From the NCBI GenBank assembly GCA_030065935.1, contig JASJCP010000020.1, positions 1 to 52,829 on the forward strand: a stretch of DNA of 52,829 bases, read 5' to 3'. Below the pieces are notes generated by a model, which saw nothing but the letters and a program-made list of their open reading frames with translations, made no database searches and was not told the DNA's origin. The stretch's first letter is position 1. Every line of letters starts with the position of its first letter. Below, one piece after another: positions 1 to 9,715 of this stretch. Made by a program: the position numbers and the translations under genes. The DNA is from Xenococcaceae cyanobacterium MO_167.B27 (GTDB taxonomy: Bacteria; Cyanobacteriota; Cyanobacteriia; Cyanobacteriales; Xenococcaceae).

Positions 1-117
1 TATGGATATATGTTGGGAATGGGTCGAAAAATTAATGATAACTTCTCTCAATAAACTCCCATTCTATCAAAGAGGTCTTAAGACTATGAAACTTATACAG
101 AGCCTAGTATAGCGGGG

Positions 118-453
118 TTGTCACCCCGCCAGCCTGGTTTGATTGTTATTGGGACGCTAATCTTTGCCTGGTCAACGATGGGCACTCCTGCTGCTTTACT
201 TTTTACAATCTGGATGATCCCCGCCACGCTGATTGATAATATATTGAAACCGATTTTAATGGCATCAGGTTTACCTGTACCAATGTTGGTTATTTTTATG
301 GGGGTACTCGGTGGAACTTTTGCCCATGGCATTATTGGTCTATTTGTCGGACCAGTTATACTGAGTCTTGGCTATGAACTAATCAGGGCATGGGTTAATA
401 GCGACTCTGATATAGCAAAGATTGCAGGTGATGAAGAGCCTAAACTTACCTAG
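118..453 (+). pseudogene. AI-2E family transporter, C-terminal fragment
   Basis: The 111-residue reading frame matches only the C-terminal end of the AI-2E/PerM-type permease family: a glycine-rich stretch with FMGVLGGTFAHGIIGLFVGP, the last membrane helix and a short polar tail. Family members are normally about 340-380 residues with seven or eight helices. The frame begins at a TTG directly after in-frame stops, and none of the three plus-strand frames in bases 1-117 encodes the missing helices. The gene is therefore 5'-truncated, probably a relic. No ribosome-binding site is evident, and transport function is unlikely to remain. Confidence 0.65.
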
Positions 454-659
454 CTGTTCCGCGAGAATGCAATTGAAACTTTTAATTTGAAAAGGTTGTT
501 GCTAATGGCGCAGATGCGATCTCGCATAGCGAGGCACTTCGTGGTCGCAACAGATTACTATCAACAAATTGCCAACATAATGGGTTATCCTGTTAGCTTC
601 TAGTAGTCATATTCTTCAACAAACTTATACATAATTGGTGAATTTGTCTAACAAGAAGT
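454..659. other. Intergenic region, no gene seen
   Basis: About 200 bases between the permease relic and the convergent haemagglutinin-like gene. It contains a GCGATCTCGCATAGCGAG-like repeat near 513-530, a common cyanobacterial intergenic motif. No convincing coding frame or terminator was seen. Confidence 0.4.
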
Positions 660-3197
660 CTAATGCTCGTGGAAAGGACATAAAACACTATTATCTGCCA
701 TTGATTTTGTAGAATCGGGAGAGATTTCTGTAGTAAGAACCAGAGTACCGCGATCGCTAATAAACCATCCTGTCGCTTCCACAATCACAGGGTTTTGGGG
801 TTGATTGAGAGTTTGAGGCGAAAATTCTGTAGCATTATTAGGGTTGTGAGTTGTTCCCAAATCCACAAGAAACTGATCGTTATAGTGATTATTCTCTAAA
901 GGACTGGGGGGTAAACCACCTTGACCCACATAGACAAAATGACTAGCTTCAGAATTAGTGTTGCTGCTACAACCAGAAGCTATCTTGTTTTCAGCATGGA
1001 GTATTTTTTTGGGTAACTCAACCAAATTGTTGCGTAAGTCGCCAGTAAAAGTTTTGATGTTAACCTCTCCATCCACCCCTAACTCAGAACTAGCACTAAT
1101 TTCACTACTGGGAGAGATAAATAAATCATTAGCGGAAATAGTAATGTTACCACCCTTACCAGCGATCGCTTTAGCTGTAATTTGACTGTGGGGAAAGGAA
1201 ACTAAAAACCCAGTATCTATGTTGATATTTCCCCCATCCCCTTGATTAAAAGCATTAGTAGTAATTGCAGCGCGGTTTTCTAGCTGTAAGATATTCCCTA
1301 TATCTAAAACTATATTTCCTCCTCTACCAGAAAGGGTAGTAGCGTCGAGATTTCCTCCATTATCTAGATACAAAGAATCAGCAGTAATTGACAAATTTCC
1401 TGCACTACCATTTCCTGCACTCCTAACTGAGATTTTGGCATCATCAGCGATCGATAATTGTCCCGTAGTTACATTAATATCACCAGCAGGATTATTACTT
1501 CTAGTCTCGCTAAGGATGGCACTGGGAACTGTTCCATCTGCTGAGTTACCACTTATAGTTATTGATTCAGAAGCACGAATCTCAATATTACCTCCTGCAC
1601 CGCCAAAAGGAATAATACCTTCACCAGTTAATAAGCCACTAGCGGATGATATTTGTGTACTATCATGAATAACTAGTCTTTGGGTATCTATGGTTACATT
1701 TCCAGCATTTCCAGCACCTTCAAACACACTGTTAGTAAAAATAGTTGTTGGCAAAATAAAGTTCTCAGGAGTTTCTAACAACTCTACAGATTCGGAAGCT
1801 TGAATCGAGATATTACCTCCTGTACCTTTCCCGAAAGTAGCAGCAGATACAATAGAACCATCTCTAAGAATTAGTTTTCCCGTATTAATATTTAAGTTGC
1901 CCGTCTCTCCCAAACTATTTGCAGCAGAGAAAGATAACAAACCAGAACTACTAAGATCGAGAGTTTCTGAAGCATTCAGATTTATACTTCCCCCGTTACC
2001 TTGGTTGTAAGCAATACTGGCAATAAATCCACTATCAATCACCGATATATTTCTACTGTCGATGGTGATGTTTCCAGCAGCACCTTTACTATCAGAAGCT
2101 GTGATAATGCCAGAGGTAGCAATACTCGGTGTCAAATTACCTCTAAGTGCCTGAGAGATTAGTTGTTGATAATTTTCTACCCCACTACCCACAAGATCAA
2201 TTGATTCGGCTGTTATAGCGATATCTGCTCCTTTTCCTGTTCCTTCTCCAACACTGAAAGAAGAAATAAAGCCACGATTAATATTTAATTCTTGCGCTGC
2301 AATGTCAATACTACCTCCATCAACATTCCCCAGAGTTATAGACGTGATATTTGAGCCATCAACAACACTTACTTCTCTTCCTTGAATGGCAATACTACCA
2401 CCACCAACACCACTAACATCGATCGCGCTACCTTGAGAAATAGTAATATCGCCTCTGGTTGTAGCTTCGGAAAACTGTAACTGAAACTCAGAATTAATCC
2501 CAATGGTTGCATTGTCTCCTACTGCACCTATTTCTACTCTTCCTTGAGGTGCTTGGATAATTCCCCCTGAAATTGCCACCCCTTCTATTGTCTCTGTCGG
2601 TTGTGCGCCCAGGAGTACTACATTTTCTTGATTCGGGACAGTAAGTAATGCACCTTGAGCCACTGTAATAGGATTACCTTGTCCCATTTGATGATAAAAA
2701 AGTGCCGAAGGATTAAGAGTGAGTAAGGGTAAATTTTCCTCAATATTATCAGATGCAGTAAACAAACCGCGATCGCCAAATTCAATAGCATCTGCCGTAG
2801 TGGCAACAAATGAACCATTAATATCTAATGCTGCACCTCTACCAAAAATAATCCCTTTAGGATTGAGTAACCACAGATTAGCATCACCTACTACTCCCAA
2901 AGTCCCAAAAATTTTGGACATATTACCCCCTGTGACTCGACTAAAAATATTTGCCACACCAGGATCGGCAAAATAAACACTTTCCCCAAAACCAATGTTA
3001 AATTCTTTAAAACTGTGAAAAAGATTGCTATCTGCTTTAATTCCACCAGTAATATCACACCTAATTAAGCAATCACCAGCAATGTCGGTGTTAGGGGTTG
3101 TTCCATCAGGAAGAATTTGTCCGTGAGCAATATTAAGGGACAAAACAGAATAAAATGTGACCCCAGTAATTACAAAAGATTTTTGCAGAAAATCCAT
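660..3197 (-). CDS. Filamentous haemagglutinin-like secreted protein (TpsA type)
   Basis: An 845-residue protein with a Sec-type signal peptide (about residues 1-26, ending at AHG) and an N-terminal TPS/haemagglutinin activity domain (about 27-165). The domain carries the hallmark NPKG motif at 112-115 and the LFHSF segment near 59. The rest is a repetitive Gly/Asn/Ile-rich beta-helix, with recurring units of the form GNITI and GGNI. The C-terminus (about 750-845) is the short Cys-containing tail typical of cyanobacterial members (VEATGWFISDRGTLVL). Such proteins are normally exported by a TpsB outer-membrane partner, which is not in the window. Known relatives act as surface or adhesin proteins; the ligand here is unknown. 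The start at the ATG directly before the hydrophobic signal is well supported. Confidence 0.85.
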   Translation of the reverse strand: MDFLQKSFVITGVTFYSVLSLNIAHGQILPDGTTPNTDIAGDCLIRCDITGGIKADSNLFHSFKEFNIGFGESVYFADPGVANIFSRVTGGNMSKIFGTLGVVGDANLWLLNPKGIIFGRGAALDINGSFVATTADAIEFGDRGLFTASDNIEENLPLLTLNPSALFYHQMGQGNPITVAQGALLTVPNQENVVLLGAQPTETIEGVAISGGIIQAPQGRVEIGAVGDNATIGINSEFQLQFSEATTRGDITISQGSAIDVSGVGGGSIAIQGREVSVVDGSNITSITLGNVDGGSIDIAAQELNINRGFISSFSVGEGTGKGADIAITAESIDLVGSGVENYQQLISQALRGNLTPSIATSGIITASDSKGAAGNITIDSRNISVIDSGFIASIAYNQGNGGSINLNASETLDLSSSGLLSFSAANSLGETGNLNINTGKLILRDGSIVSAATFGKGTGGNISIQASESVELLETPENFILPTTIFTNSVFEGAGNAGNVTIDTQRLVIHDSTQISSASGLLTGEGIIPFGGAGGNIEIRASESITISGNSADGTVPSAILSETRSNNPAGDINVTTGQLSIADDAKISVRSAGNGSAGNLSITADSLYLDNGGNLDATTLSGRGGNIVLDIGNILQLENRAAITTNAFNQGDGGNINIDTGFLVSFPHSQITAKAIAGKGGNITISANDLFISPSSEISASSELGVDGEVNIKTFTGDLRNNLVELPKKILHAENKIASGCSSNTNSEASHFVYVGQGGLPPSPLENNHYNDQFLVDLGTTHNPNNATEFSPQTLNQPQNPVIVEATGWFISDRGTLVLTTEISPDSTKSMADNSVLCPFHEH

Positions 3198-3522
3198 ATA
3201 TTAAAAGCGTGAGCAAAATAAACTGATATGGTTTTAGTTTTCCCAAAATTTTCTTTTGATTAACTTTATCTTAGGGATGAGGAATCAGGGAATGGGGATT
3301 GGGGAATGAGGTATTGGGGGACTGGGGGACTGGGGGACTGGGGGACTGGGGGACTAGGGGAAGTAATACTTATTACTTATTACTTATTACTTATTACTTC
3401 TGAGTCCTTCATTCCTTATCCCTCATCCCTCCTGCTTAGAAACTTAATATTGTGATTACCATTTCTTAATCAAGTTACTTTAAGTTAATAAATATTTAGT
3501 AGATTGGCAGAACAGATCTCTT
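3198..3522. repeat. Intergenic tandem repeats upstream of phoX
   Basis: The spacer between the divergent haemagglutinin and phoX genes holds an 8-bp unit GGGGGACT repeated five times (3316-3355) and a 7-bp unit TATTACT repeated four times (3371-3398). Such simple-sequence tracts recur through the window's spacers (25.8, 37.9, 44.6 and 48.2 kb) and are typical of repeat-rich cyanobacterial genomes. The promoter for phoX must lie in the A/T-rich part after 3440. Confidence 0.8.
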
Positions 3523-5748
3523 GTGATGACTAGTAGAAGAAATTTTTTGTTATTTTTAGGAACAAGTGCTAGTTCGTTGAGTTTAAGTTCCTTGACCACA
3601 AATAAAGGGAATTATTCTTTACCACTAGAATTTAATCAAGTTGCACAAGCAGCCACCAGAAATAGCGGGCTACCTTTTTCGCCAGTAACAGTTCCTCTGC
3701 CTCTAGAAATTGCGGGGATTGACTCTACAGAACAAATGGCGCGTTATAAAACTTATGAAGTCCTAGACGATATTGTGTTACCCGAAGGCTTTGAGTATCA
3801 AGTAATTGCTGCTTGGGGAGACCCCGTAGGAGATTCACGCTTTGGTTACAATAACGATTATATTTCCTTTGTCGAAACTGTACCCAATGAAGGTTTTTTG
3901 ACAATCAATTTTGAATATATTAGCGGTAAGGCTTGGATGGAATCTTACCAGATCATCATGGGTAAACAGTTACCTTTTGCAGAAGTGAAAGCAAAAGCTA
4001 ATGATGAAGGTGAGATTGATGCTTTTGTTTTAGACGATGATAATCCTTTGAAAACCCAGATTAAAGAAATATCTAGAGAAGGATTAATCGATCAGGGAAT
4101 TGGTATTATCTCGGTGCGTCGTAACTCTTCAGGAAAATGGGAACGCACCTATAGTAAAAGAGATCGCCGTATTACGGGAATTTCTGGGCTAGATAATCAT
4201 CGCCAGTCTCTCAAATCTACAGGTCCTGCTACTACAGTTTTTAACAAAAAGAATAAACTTGGTTACGAAGATGGTTTAGGCGATCGCATTATTGGCACAT
4301 TTCAAAACTGTGCAGGGGGTACTACTCCTTGGGGTACTGTCTTAAGTGCGGAAGAAAACGTCCAAGACCAGATTCCCGAAGTAGTAATGGCGGATGGCTC
4401 TTCTATGTCTCCTTCTGCAACACCCTTAATTATTAACGATCGAGATGTTGACGGTAGAGCTAATGTTTTTGGTTTGGCAGGAAATAAATATGGTTGGATG
4501 GTAGAGGTAAATCCTAGTAACTACCGAGATTACGGCACAAAACACACTTGGTTGGGAAGATATCGTCATGAAGCTTTTGGTATTCGCGCTGTAGAAGGCA
4601 CAAAATTAGCAGTTTATTCTGGTTGCGATCGCCGTGGCGGGCATTTATACAAGTTCGTCAGTACTGATGTAGTAAAAAATCCCAATAGTAAACGCAATTC
4701 TCGTCTATTCGAGAAAGGAATGCTTTACGGAGCGAAAATAAACCCTGATGGTACAGGGGAATGGATACCTTTAACTCTCAGCACCGAGATAAATCCTGTT
4801 AAACCCACGGAAATAGCAGGAAACCTGGTAAAACTACCCAACCCAGACCGTAATGCAGGAGGAGTTACTAATTTTACTAGCGATCGGGAAATCGCACAAT
4901 ATAAAAGTAAATTTAAAACTCTAGGAGATTTATATCAGGGAAATAACTCCGAAGAAAAACAAGGCGCAATTCTGATTGATGCTCATTATGCTGCTAGTGC
5001 TGTAGGAGTTACTTGTACCGCTCGCCCCGAGGATACTATTGTGGCAGAAGATGGCACTTTATTTATTGCTTTTACTTCTGGCTCTCCTGGTAGTGATGGG
5101 GGTCCGGACTTATCAGTATTTAAAGGTCCTGATGCAGAAACACCCTATGAATATGGTTGGCTGTTCAAGCTACAAGAAACCAACAGTGATCCTGCTGCTT
5201 TGACCTTCCGTTGGAGTAGTTTGAAGACTGGAGGTGAACCTGCTAAAGGTGGTGCTGGCTTTGCTAACCCTGACAACATCGAGGTAGATCGCAATGGTAA
5301 CTTGTGGATAGTTACAGATATGTCAACCAGCAAGCAAAACCAACCAGTACCAACTCGGACTGAAAATGGCAAAGCTTTATCTGGAAGCAGTCTTACAGGA
5401 GTCTTTGGCAACAACTCTTTATGGTATGTCCCCATGTCTGGTAATCTTGCAGGAGAGACTTATCCTTTTGCCATTGGTCCAATGGAGTGTGAGATGACAG
5501 GACCGTTTTTGAGTCAAGATCAAAGAACTCTATTCTTGTCAGTGCAACATCCTGGGGAAAGAAACGGTATTCGTCAAGATATGGCAACAGAAGAGCGTGA
5601 TTTTGAATTATTCACCACCGATGGTACTCCTTTCATGCAGCAACGCCAAGTACCTCTAGGCTCTAATTGGCCCAGTAAGAGAGCTAATCAACCACCAAAA
5701 CCTGCTATTGTGGCAATTACCAAGATTGATGGGAATGCCCTCGCTTAA
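3523..5748 (+). CDS. phoX: PhoX family alkaline phosphatase (DUF839)
   Basis: A 741-residue protein of the PhoX/DUF839 family, calcium- and iron-dependent phosphomonoesterases that release phosphate from organic esters outside the cytoplasm. The N-terminus has a twin-arginine export signal, TSRRNFL followed by a hydrophobic stretch. Conserved family segments include PEGFEYQVIAAWGD, NCAGGTTPWGTVLSAEEN, YSGCDRRGGHLYKF and GSDGGPDLSVF. The start is GTG at 3523 or the adjacent ATG at 3526, and the latter gives the more usual MTSRRNFL start. It is monocistronic. CTTAAT-type repeats at 3443, 3465 and 3477 are a weak candidate for a Pho box. Confidence 0.9.
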   Translation: MMTSRRNFLLFLGTSASSLSLSSLTTNKGNYSLPLEFNQVAQAATRNSGLPFSPVTVPLPLEIAGIDSTEQMARYKTYEVLDDIVLPEGFEYQVIAAWGDPVGDSRFGYNNDYISFVETVPNEGFLTINFEYISGKAWMESYQIIMGKQLPFAEVKAKANDEGEIDAFVLDDDNPLKTQIKEISREGLIDQGIGIISVRRNSSGKWERTYSKRDRRITGISGLDNHRQSLKSTGPATTVFNKKNKLGYEDGLGDRIIGTFQNCAGGTTPWGTVLSAEENVQDQIPEVVMADGSSMSPSATPLIINDRDVDGRANVFGLAGNKYGWMVEVNPSNYRDYGTKHTWLGRYRHEAFGIRAVEGTKLAVYSGCDRRGGHLYKFVSTDVVKNPNSKRNSRLFEKGMLYGAKINPDGTGEWIPLTLSTEINPVKPTEIAGNLVKLPNPDRNAGGVTNFTSDREIAQYKSKFKTLGDLYQGNNSEEKQGAILIDAHYAASAVGVTCTARPEDTIVAEDGTLFIAFTSGSPGSDGGPDLSVFKGPDAETPYEYGWLFKLQETNSDPAALTFRWSSLKTGGEPAKGGAGFANPDNIEVDRNGNLWIVTDMSTSKQNQPVPTRTENGKALSGSSLTGVFGNNSLWYVPMSGNLAGETYPFAIGPMECEMTGPFLSQDQRTLFLSVQHPGERNGIRQDMATEERDFELFTTDGTPFMQQRQVPLGSNWPSKRANQPPKPAIVAITKIDGNALA

Positions 5749-5870
5749 GTCGAAGGTACTGCGTCTTCTGACAACGGAAGCCAGCTCCGACTTCGTCAAT
5801 TATCAATTATCTGAGGGGGTATTTGCGAAGTTTATTGGCAATTATCCCCGAATCAATTAAATAATCAAGA

Positions 5871-6662
5871 TTAAATGTTAAAGCCCGTTGTGATTTGAGA
5901 AATCCAGCCTACATACTGGGTTTCAATGTTTTTAAATCCCACAATTTTTAGCCAAACATCTAGATCTTCCCCAGCATAAGCCTTAGAATAAGGCTCTCTG
6001 AATAGCTTAATCAACCAATCAGTATGACGCAATCTTTTTTGATTACCATCCAGAATAATTATTTGTCCTTTCGGCTTTAGTAATCGCAAGCATTCGTGTA
6101 AAATTTCCTGAGAAATCTTAGTAGGAGTTTCATGAAACAAAAAAGAAGCCGTCACTAAATCAAATTCTCCATCATTAAAACTTGTCGCTTCTGCTAAACC
6201 TTGTTGCCATGTAATTGCTAAATTAGCTTTTTTTCCTTTATATTCCGCCATTAATAACATATAGGGCGATACATCTAACCCAATCACTTCCGCTTCTGGA
6301 AATGCTTGTTTTAACTTTAGTGTAGAACTACCAGTACCACATCCTAGATCCAGAATTCGTTGCGGTTGACCTTGAATTTTGGCGATCGCATATTGACGAA
6401 GTTTTGTTTCATTCGGTGGTGCAGCAAAGCGAGTTACAGCATCATAAGTGACAGGAGCGATGGCATTCAAATAACCTCCTTTGATGCCATGAAAATCTTT
6501 GGTGCTATAGTATTCAGGATAAGTACAATTAGAAGCTATAAAGCGATCTCGTCCTTGTTTCCAATCAACAGTGTCATATAATCTGAGGTTGTCTTTGCCA
6601 ATAAAAATTCTGACTAGTAATCTTAAACAAGCTAGTAAGATAGAATTTTTAAGAATCATCAC
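5871..6662 (-). CDS. Class I SAM-dependent methyltransferase
   Basis: A 263-residue protein with the Rossmann motif I LDLGCGTG at residues 104-111, motif II around VIGLDVSPYM, and the post-I segments FDLVTASFLFHE and LKPKGQIIILDG. It is therefore a UbiE/methyltransferase-11-type enzyme. The first 100 residues start with a hydrophobic stretch (8-22), which could be a membrane anchor, and then carry a family-specific cap. The substrate cannot be told from sequence. It faces phoX convergently and is divergent from the small membrane protein at 6742. Confidence 0.8.
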   Translation of the reverse strand: MMILKNSILLACLRLLVRIFIGKDNLRLYDTVDWKQGRDRFIASNCTYPEYYSTKDFHGIKGGYLNAIAPVTYDAVTRFAAPPNETKLRQYAIAKIQGQPQRILDLGCGTGSSTLKLKQAFPEAEVIGLDVSPYMLLMAEYKGKKANLAITWQQGLAEATSFNDGEFDLVTASFLFHETPTKISQEILHECLRLLKPKGQIIILDGNQKRLRHTDWLIKLFREPYSKAYAGEDLDVWLKIVGFKNIETQYVGWISQITTGFNI

Positions 6663-6741
6663 AGTAAAATTATCATAATTATCAGGGCAGATAATATCAT
6701 CTTTGTGACAAATTATCGGTTATTCTTGATTAACTTATTCC

Positions 6742-7038
6742 ATGAAAGCAAAAATATTTTTTCTAATTAAAGTTATCTCTACTATTCTGATTACTAGTGC
6801 TTTAGGTCTAGAATCTTGGAATATTTATCTACACCTCACAAATGCTTCTCTACCAACTCAGCTTAATAGTGTTTTCTTGGTAGTAAATATTGTTTTAATA
6901 ACTCATGTAATTGAAGGTATAATTGCAGCTTTAAATGCTAATCTTCGCCAAGAAAATCCCCTTAAATATGGCATTTACACTTTTTTTGTTGGGTTTGTTG
7001 GATTACAGGAATTGTTTAGTGAATCAACATTTAGCTAA
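6742..7038 (+). CDS. Small three-helix membrane protein
   Basis: A 98-residue hydrophobic protein with about three membrane segments (residues 5-25, 40-64, 77-92) and short polar loops. The motif ESWNIYLHLTNASLPTQLN and the ending YGIYTFFVGFVGLQELF look like a conserved cyanobacterial membrane family of unknown function. The ATG start is followed at once by the first hydrophobic helix, and the frame is uninterrupted. It lies alone between two unrelated genes. No function is proposed. Confidence 0.65.
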   Translation: MKAKIFFLIKVISTILITSALGLESWNIYLHLTNASLPTQLNSVFLVVNIVLITHVIEGIIAALNANLRQENPLKYGIYTFFVGFVGLQELFSESTFS

Positions 7039-7211
7039 GTTTCATTTACTTGTCATGCTATATAACATAGATTATAACCACAATGTCTGGGAAAATTAAC
7101 TAAAAGATGATTATAATCACAGAAAAATTCTGTCTGCTTATATTTTTGGCAACAGAATCCCTTTAACTATGGGATATGCCAAAATCTGAAATTAAAGTGT
7201 GAGGAGCAATT

Positions 7212-8021
7212 ATGAGTCACAACAAGAATCAACAATATTTTTCTCTCAAAAAGAAAAAACGATTAAAAGAAACAACCAATGGGAACTATAAACCATTACA
7301 CGAGTTAAGATTGGGCGGATGGAATAGATTTGGCTCTCTTACATTAGTAGCATTTATTTTCACTGTTATTGTAACTTTCCTAAGTCCAGCATGGTTGCCT
7401 ACAGGACAGTCTGTTGCGTCTCATCCTTTAGCTCAAGAAACAAATGAGATATTGATTTTAGCTCAGGAAGAAGAAGAAGAAGCCAGAGAAGAAGAGTCCC
7501 CAAGAGAAGAAGCTACAGAAGAAGAGTCCCCAAGAGAAGAAGCTACAGAAGAAGAGTCCCCAAGAGAAGAAGCTACAGAAGAAGCAGGAGCAGAAGAATC
7601 GGCGGGAGAAGAAGCAGGAGCAGAAGAATTACCTTTTGAAGAAGCCAAGAAATCTCTAGAAGAGGCAATTGATGAGAAATATGAAGAATGGGAATCCCAA
7701 AAAACTAGCAGCGAAGTTTTCCACAGCATCTCTGGGATTTTCATCATCATTATAACGGTTGTTATAACATTCTTGGGGTCTGGATTATTTGATATTCCTT
7801 ATAAAAGTTTGGTTATTTTGGCTCTGGGAGTTGCGATAATTTTCATTCAACTAAATATTAATATATTCATTCTGGAAAAAAGTCTTGCAGGATATGAAAT
7901 TTTAACAGGACAAGGCTCGCTGTTGAAAGAAAAGCTAGAGTCTGTTAGGACAGAGGAAGAGCTAAAAGAGCTTCGAGAGCAGTTTCAAGAACTAGTCATA
8001 GAATCCTTGGCTACTGAATAA
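7212..8021 (+). CDS. Membrane protein with acidic 10-residue repeat
   Basis: A 269-residue protein preceded by a good ribosome-binding site (GTGAGGAGCAATTATG). The first 45 residues are basic, followed by a membrane segment (about 50-70). A highly acidic linker (about 85-150) contains three identical EESPREEATE units plus AGAEE variants. Two close membrane helices (about 168-188 and 192-215) and a charged C-terminal helix follow. The topology suggests a membrane-anchored protein with an exposed acidic stalk. No enzyme motif was found and the family was not recognised. Confidence 0.7.
   Translation: MSHNKNQQYFSLKKKKRLKETTNGNYKPLHELRLGGWNRFGSLTLVAFIFTVIVTFLSPAWLPTGQSVASHPLAQETNEILILAQEEEEEAREEESPREEATEEESPREEATEEESPREEATEEAGAEESAGEEAGAEELPFEEAKKSLEEAIDEKYEEWESQKTSSEVFHSISGIFIIIITVVITFLGSGLFDIPYKSLVILALGVAIIFIQLNINIFILEKSLAGYEILTGQGSLLKEKLESVRTEEELKELREQFQELVIESLATE
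7491..7580 (+). repeat. Perfect 30-bp coding tandem repeat, three copies
   Basis: Three identical 30-base units begin at 7491, 7521 and 7551, in frame, encoding the acidic EESPREEATE segment. A shorter GAAGCAGGAGCAGAAGAA unit then repeats at 7581 and 7611. The perfect identity points to recent expansion by slippage or unequal recombination. Confidence 0.95.
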
Positions 8022-8387
8022 TGCAGATTTAGGGATAATTTTGGAAATTGTCCCTTCCGATGAATACTTACCAATACTGCGGAATATTTGCGATCGCAAT
8101 TTCCCGATTTTAATCTTTGACGATGTGGGGTACTCCTACTAAATTTGGTTCTAGCTCTAACTTAGAATACCAAAACGCAGTAAGTTGGGACAGTTCATTA
8201 GTTACGATACTAAAAGAAGCCTTATAGAGTCAGATTCATAAGGAAAGAGGAATGAAGGATATTGGCATAGGAGAAATAAGGAACTCCGAAGCAGGAAAAA
8301 GTAATAAGTATTACTGGCTTATCTGCTAGTAACCTGTAACCTGTTCCCTATCACCCGCTCAATGTTAATTGCTTATAGAGGTTAATT
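8022..8387. other. Intergenic region upstream of ald
   Basis: 366 bases without a convincing gene. It has one HIP1 site near 8091 (GCGATCGC) and AGTAATAAGTATTACT-type repeats near 8300. The ald promoter presumably lies here, but no clear -35/-10 pair was picked out. Confidence 0.4.
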
Positions 8388-9497
8388 ATGGAAATTGGAG
8401 TACCAAAAGAAACTAAAGATCTCGAATTTAGGGTGGGATTATCTCCTGCTAGCGTTCAAGTCTTAATCAATAGAGGACATAGTGTATTTGTCGAAACTAC
8501 TGCTGGAGTCGGTTCGGGATTTACTGATGAGGATTATCAACAAGCTGGTGCAACCATTGTATCTGAAGCCAAAGATGCCTGGAATCGAGAACTGGTAATT
8601 AAAGTTAAAGAGCCTTTAGCTAGTGAATACCAGTATATGCACAAAGGACAGATATTATTTACCTATTTACATTTAGCAGCTAGTCGCTCCCTTACCGAGC
8701 ATCTAATTGATTGTGGCATAACTGCGATCGCCTATGAAACAGTAGAACTCAATGGCACTTTACCCCTACTTGTGCCTATGAGCATCATTGCTGGTAGGCT
8801 ATCAGTGCAGTTTGGCGCACGTTTTTTAGAACGGCAACAGGGGGGTAGAGGAGTATTATTAGGTGGTATCCCAGGAGTATCCCCAGGTAAAGTTACCATT
8901 TTGGGTGGCGGTGTGGTTGGTACGGAAGCTGCTAAAATTGCTGTAGGTATGGGGGCAAAAGTACAGATTTTTGATATCAACCTCGATCGCTTATCCTATT
9001 TAGAAACTTTGTTTGGTTCTAGAGTAGAACTGCTTTACAGCACTGCTCCAGCAATTGAAGCTGCTATTCCCGATACAGATTTGCTCATTGGCGCAGTATT
9101 AATTCCAGGCAGAAATGCACCTACTTTAGTCGAACGCCAGTTGGTTGCAAGGATGCACCCAGGCTCGGTTATTGTGGATGTAGCTGTAGATCAAGGAGGA
9201 TGTATTGAAACCCTACGTCCCACTTCTCACAGTCAGCCTACCTATGTGGAAGAAGGAGTGGTACACTATGGCGTACCTAATATGCCTGGTGCTGTACCCT
9301 GGACGGCTACCCAAGCTTTGAATAACAGTACTTTACCCTATGTTGTAAAACTTGCTGAGGAAGGAATTAAGGCTCTAGAAAATGACCCTGCTTTAGCTAT
9401 GGGATTAAATGTTAGCAACTATCAACTGGTGCATCCCGTAGTTAGAGATGTGTTTAAGGATTTAGCTGACCGCACTGCGGGGTTTTCCATAGCTTAA
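8388..9497 (+). CDS. ald: Alanine dehydrogenase
   Basis: A 369-residue protein, full length for the family, which interconverts L-alanine and pyruvate plus ammonia with NAD in the cytoplasm. It begins MEIGVPKETKDLEFRVGLSP, the family N-terminal signature. The substrate-binding core is VKVKEP to FTYLHLAA (about 68-100). The Rossmann segment VTILGGGVVGTEAAK lies near 168-182, followed by DVAVDQGG and YGVPNMPGAVP. The start follows a short A/T-rich leader (GAGGTTAATTATG). It is monocistronic. It links nitrogen and carbon metabolism, and the urea uptake operon elsewhere in the window fits the same nitrogen theme. Confidence 0.95.
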   Translation: MEIGVPKETKDLEFRVGLSPASVQVLINRGHSVFVETTAGVGSGFTDEDYQQAGATIVSEAKDAWNRELVIKVKEPLASEYQYMHKGQILFTYLHLAASRSLTEHLIDCGITAIAYETVELNGTLPLLVPMSIIAGRLSVQFGARFLERQQGGRGVLLGGIPGVSPGKVTILGGGVVGTEAAKIAVGMGAKVQIFDINLDRLSYLETLFGSRVELLYSTAPAIEAAIPDTDLLIGAVLIPGRNAPTLVERQLVARMHPGSVIVDVAVDQGGCIETLRPTSHSQPTYVEEGVVHYGVPNMPGAVPWTATQALNNSTLPYVVKLAEEGIKALENDPALAMGLNVSNYQLVHPVVRDVFKDLADRTAGFSIA

Positions 9498-9715
9498 ATG
9501 ACTGGCAATTGGGCGATCGCAATCCGATTTAGGGTTGAAAGAAGAAAGCGATCGCTCCTTGAAGTTCCTGAAATCACTAGAGTTAAGTAAGTCAACCTAA
9601 TTAAACTTAAAATGAACTAGAAATACAATTTTTCTTTTCCCCACACCCCACACCCCCCACACCCCACCTTGACCATTTAATGTTTAATGAGCGTGGAACT
9701 ACTTAGATTTTGTGT

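Noticed and set aside
593-784. 63-residue minus-strand frame
   Set aside because: Overlaps the haemagglutinin-like gene end in another frame, with no start signal.
3316-3398. CRISPR-like array
   Set aside because: Repeat units are 7-8 bases with no spacers; it is simple-sequence expansion.
7463-7750. 95-residue minus-strand frame
   Set aside because: Serine/alanine-rich shadow of the acidic repeat on the coding strand.
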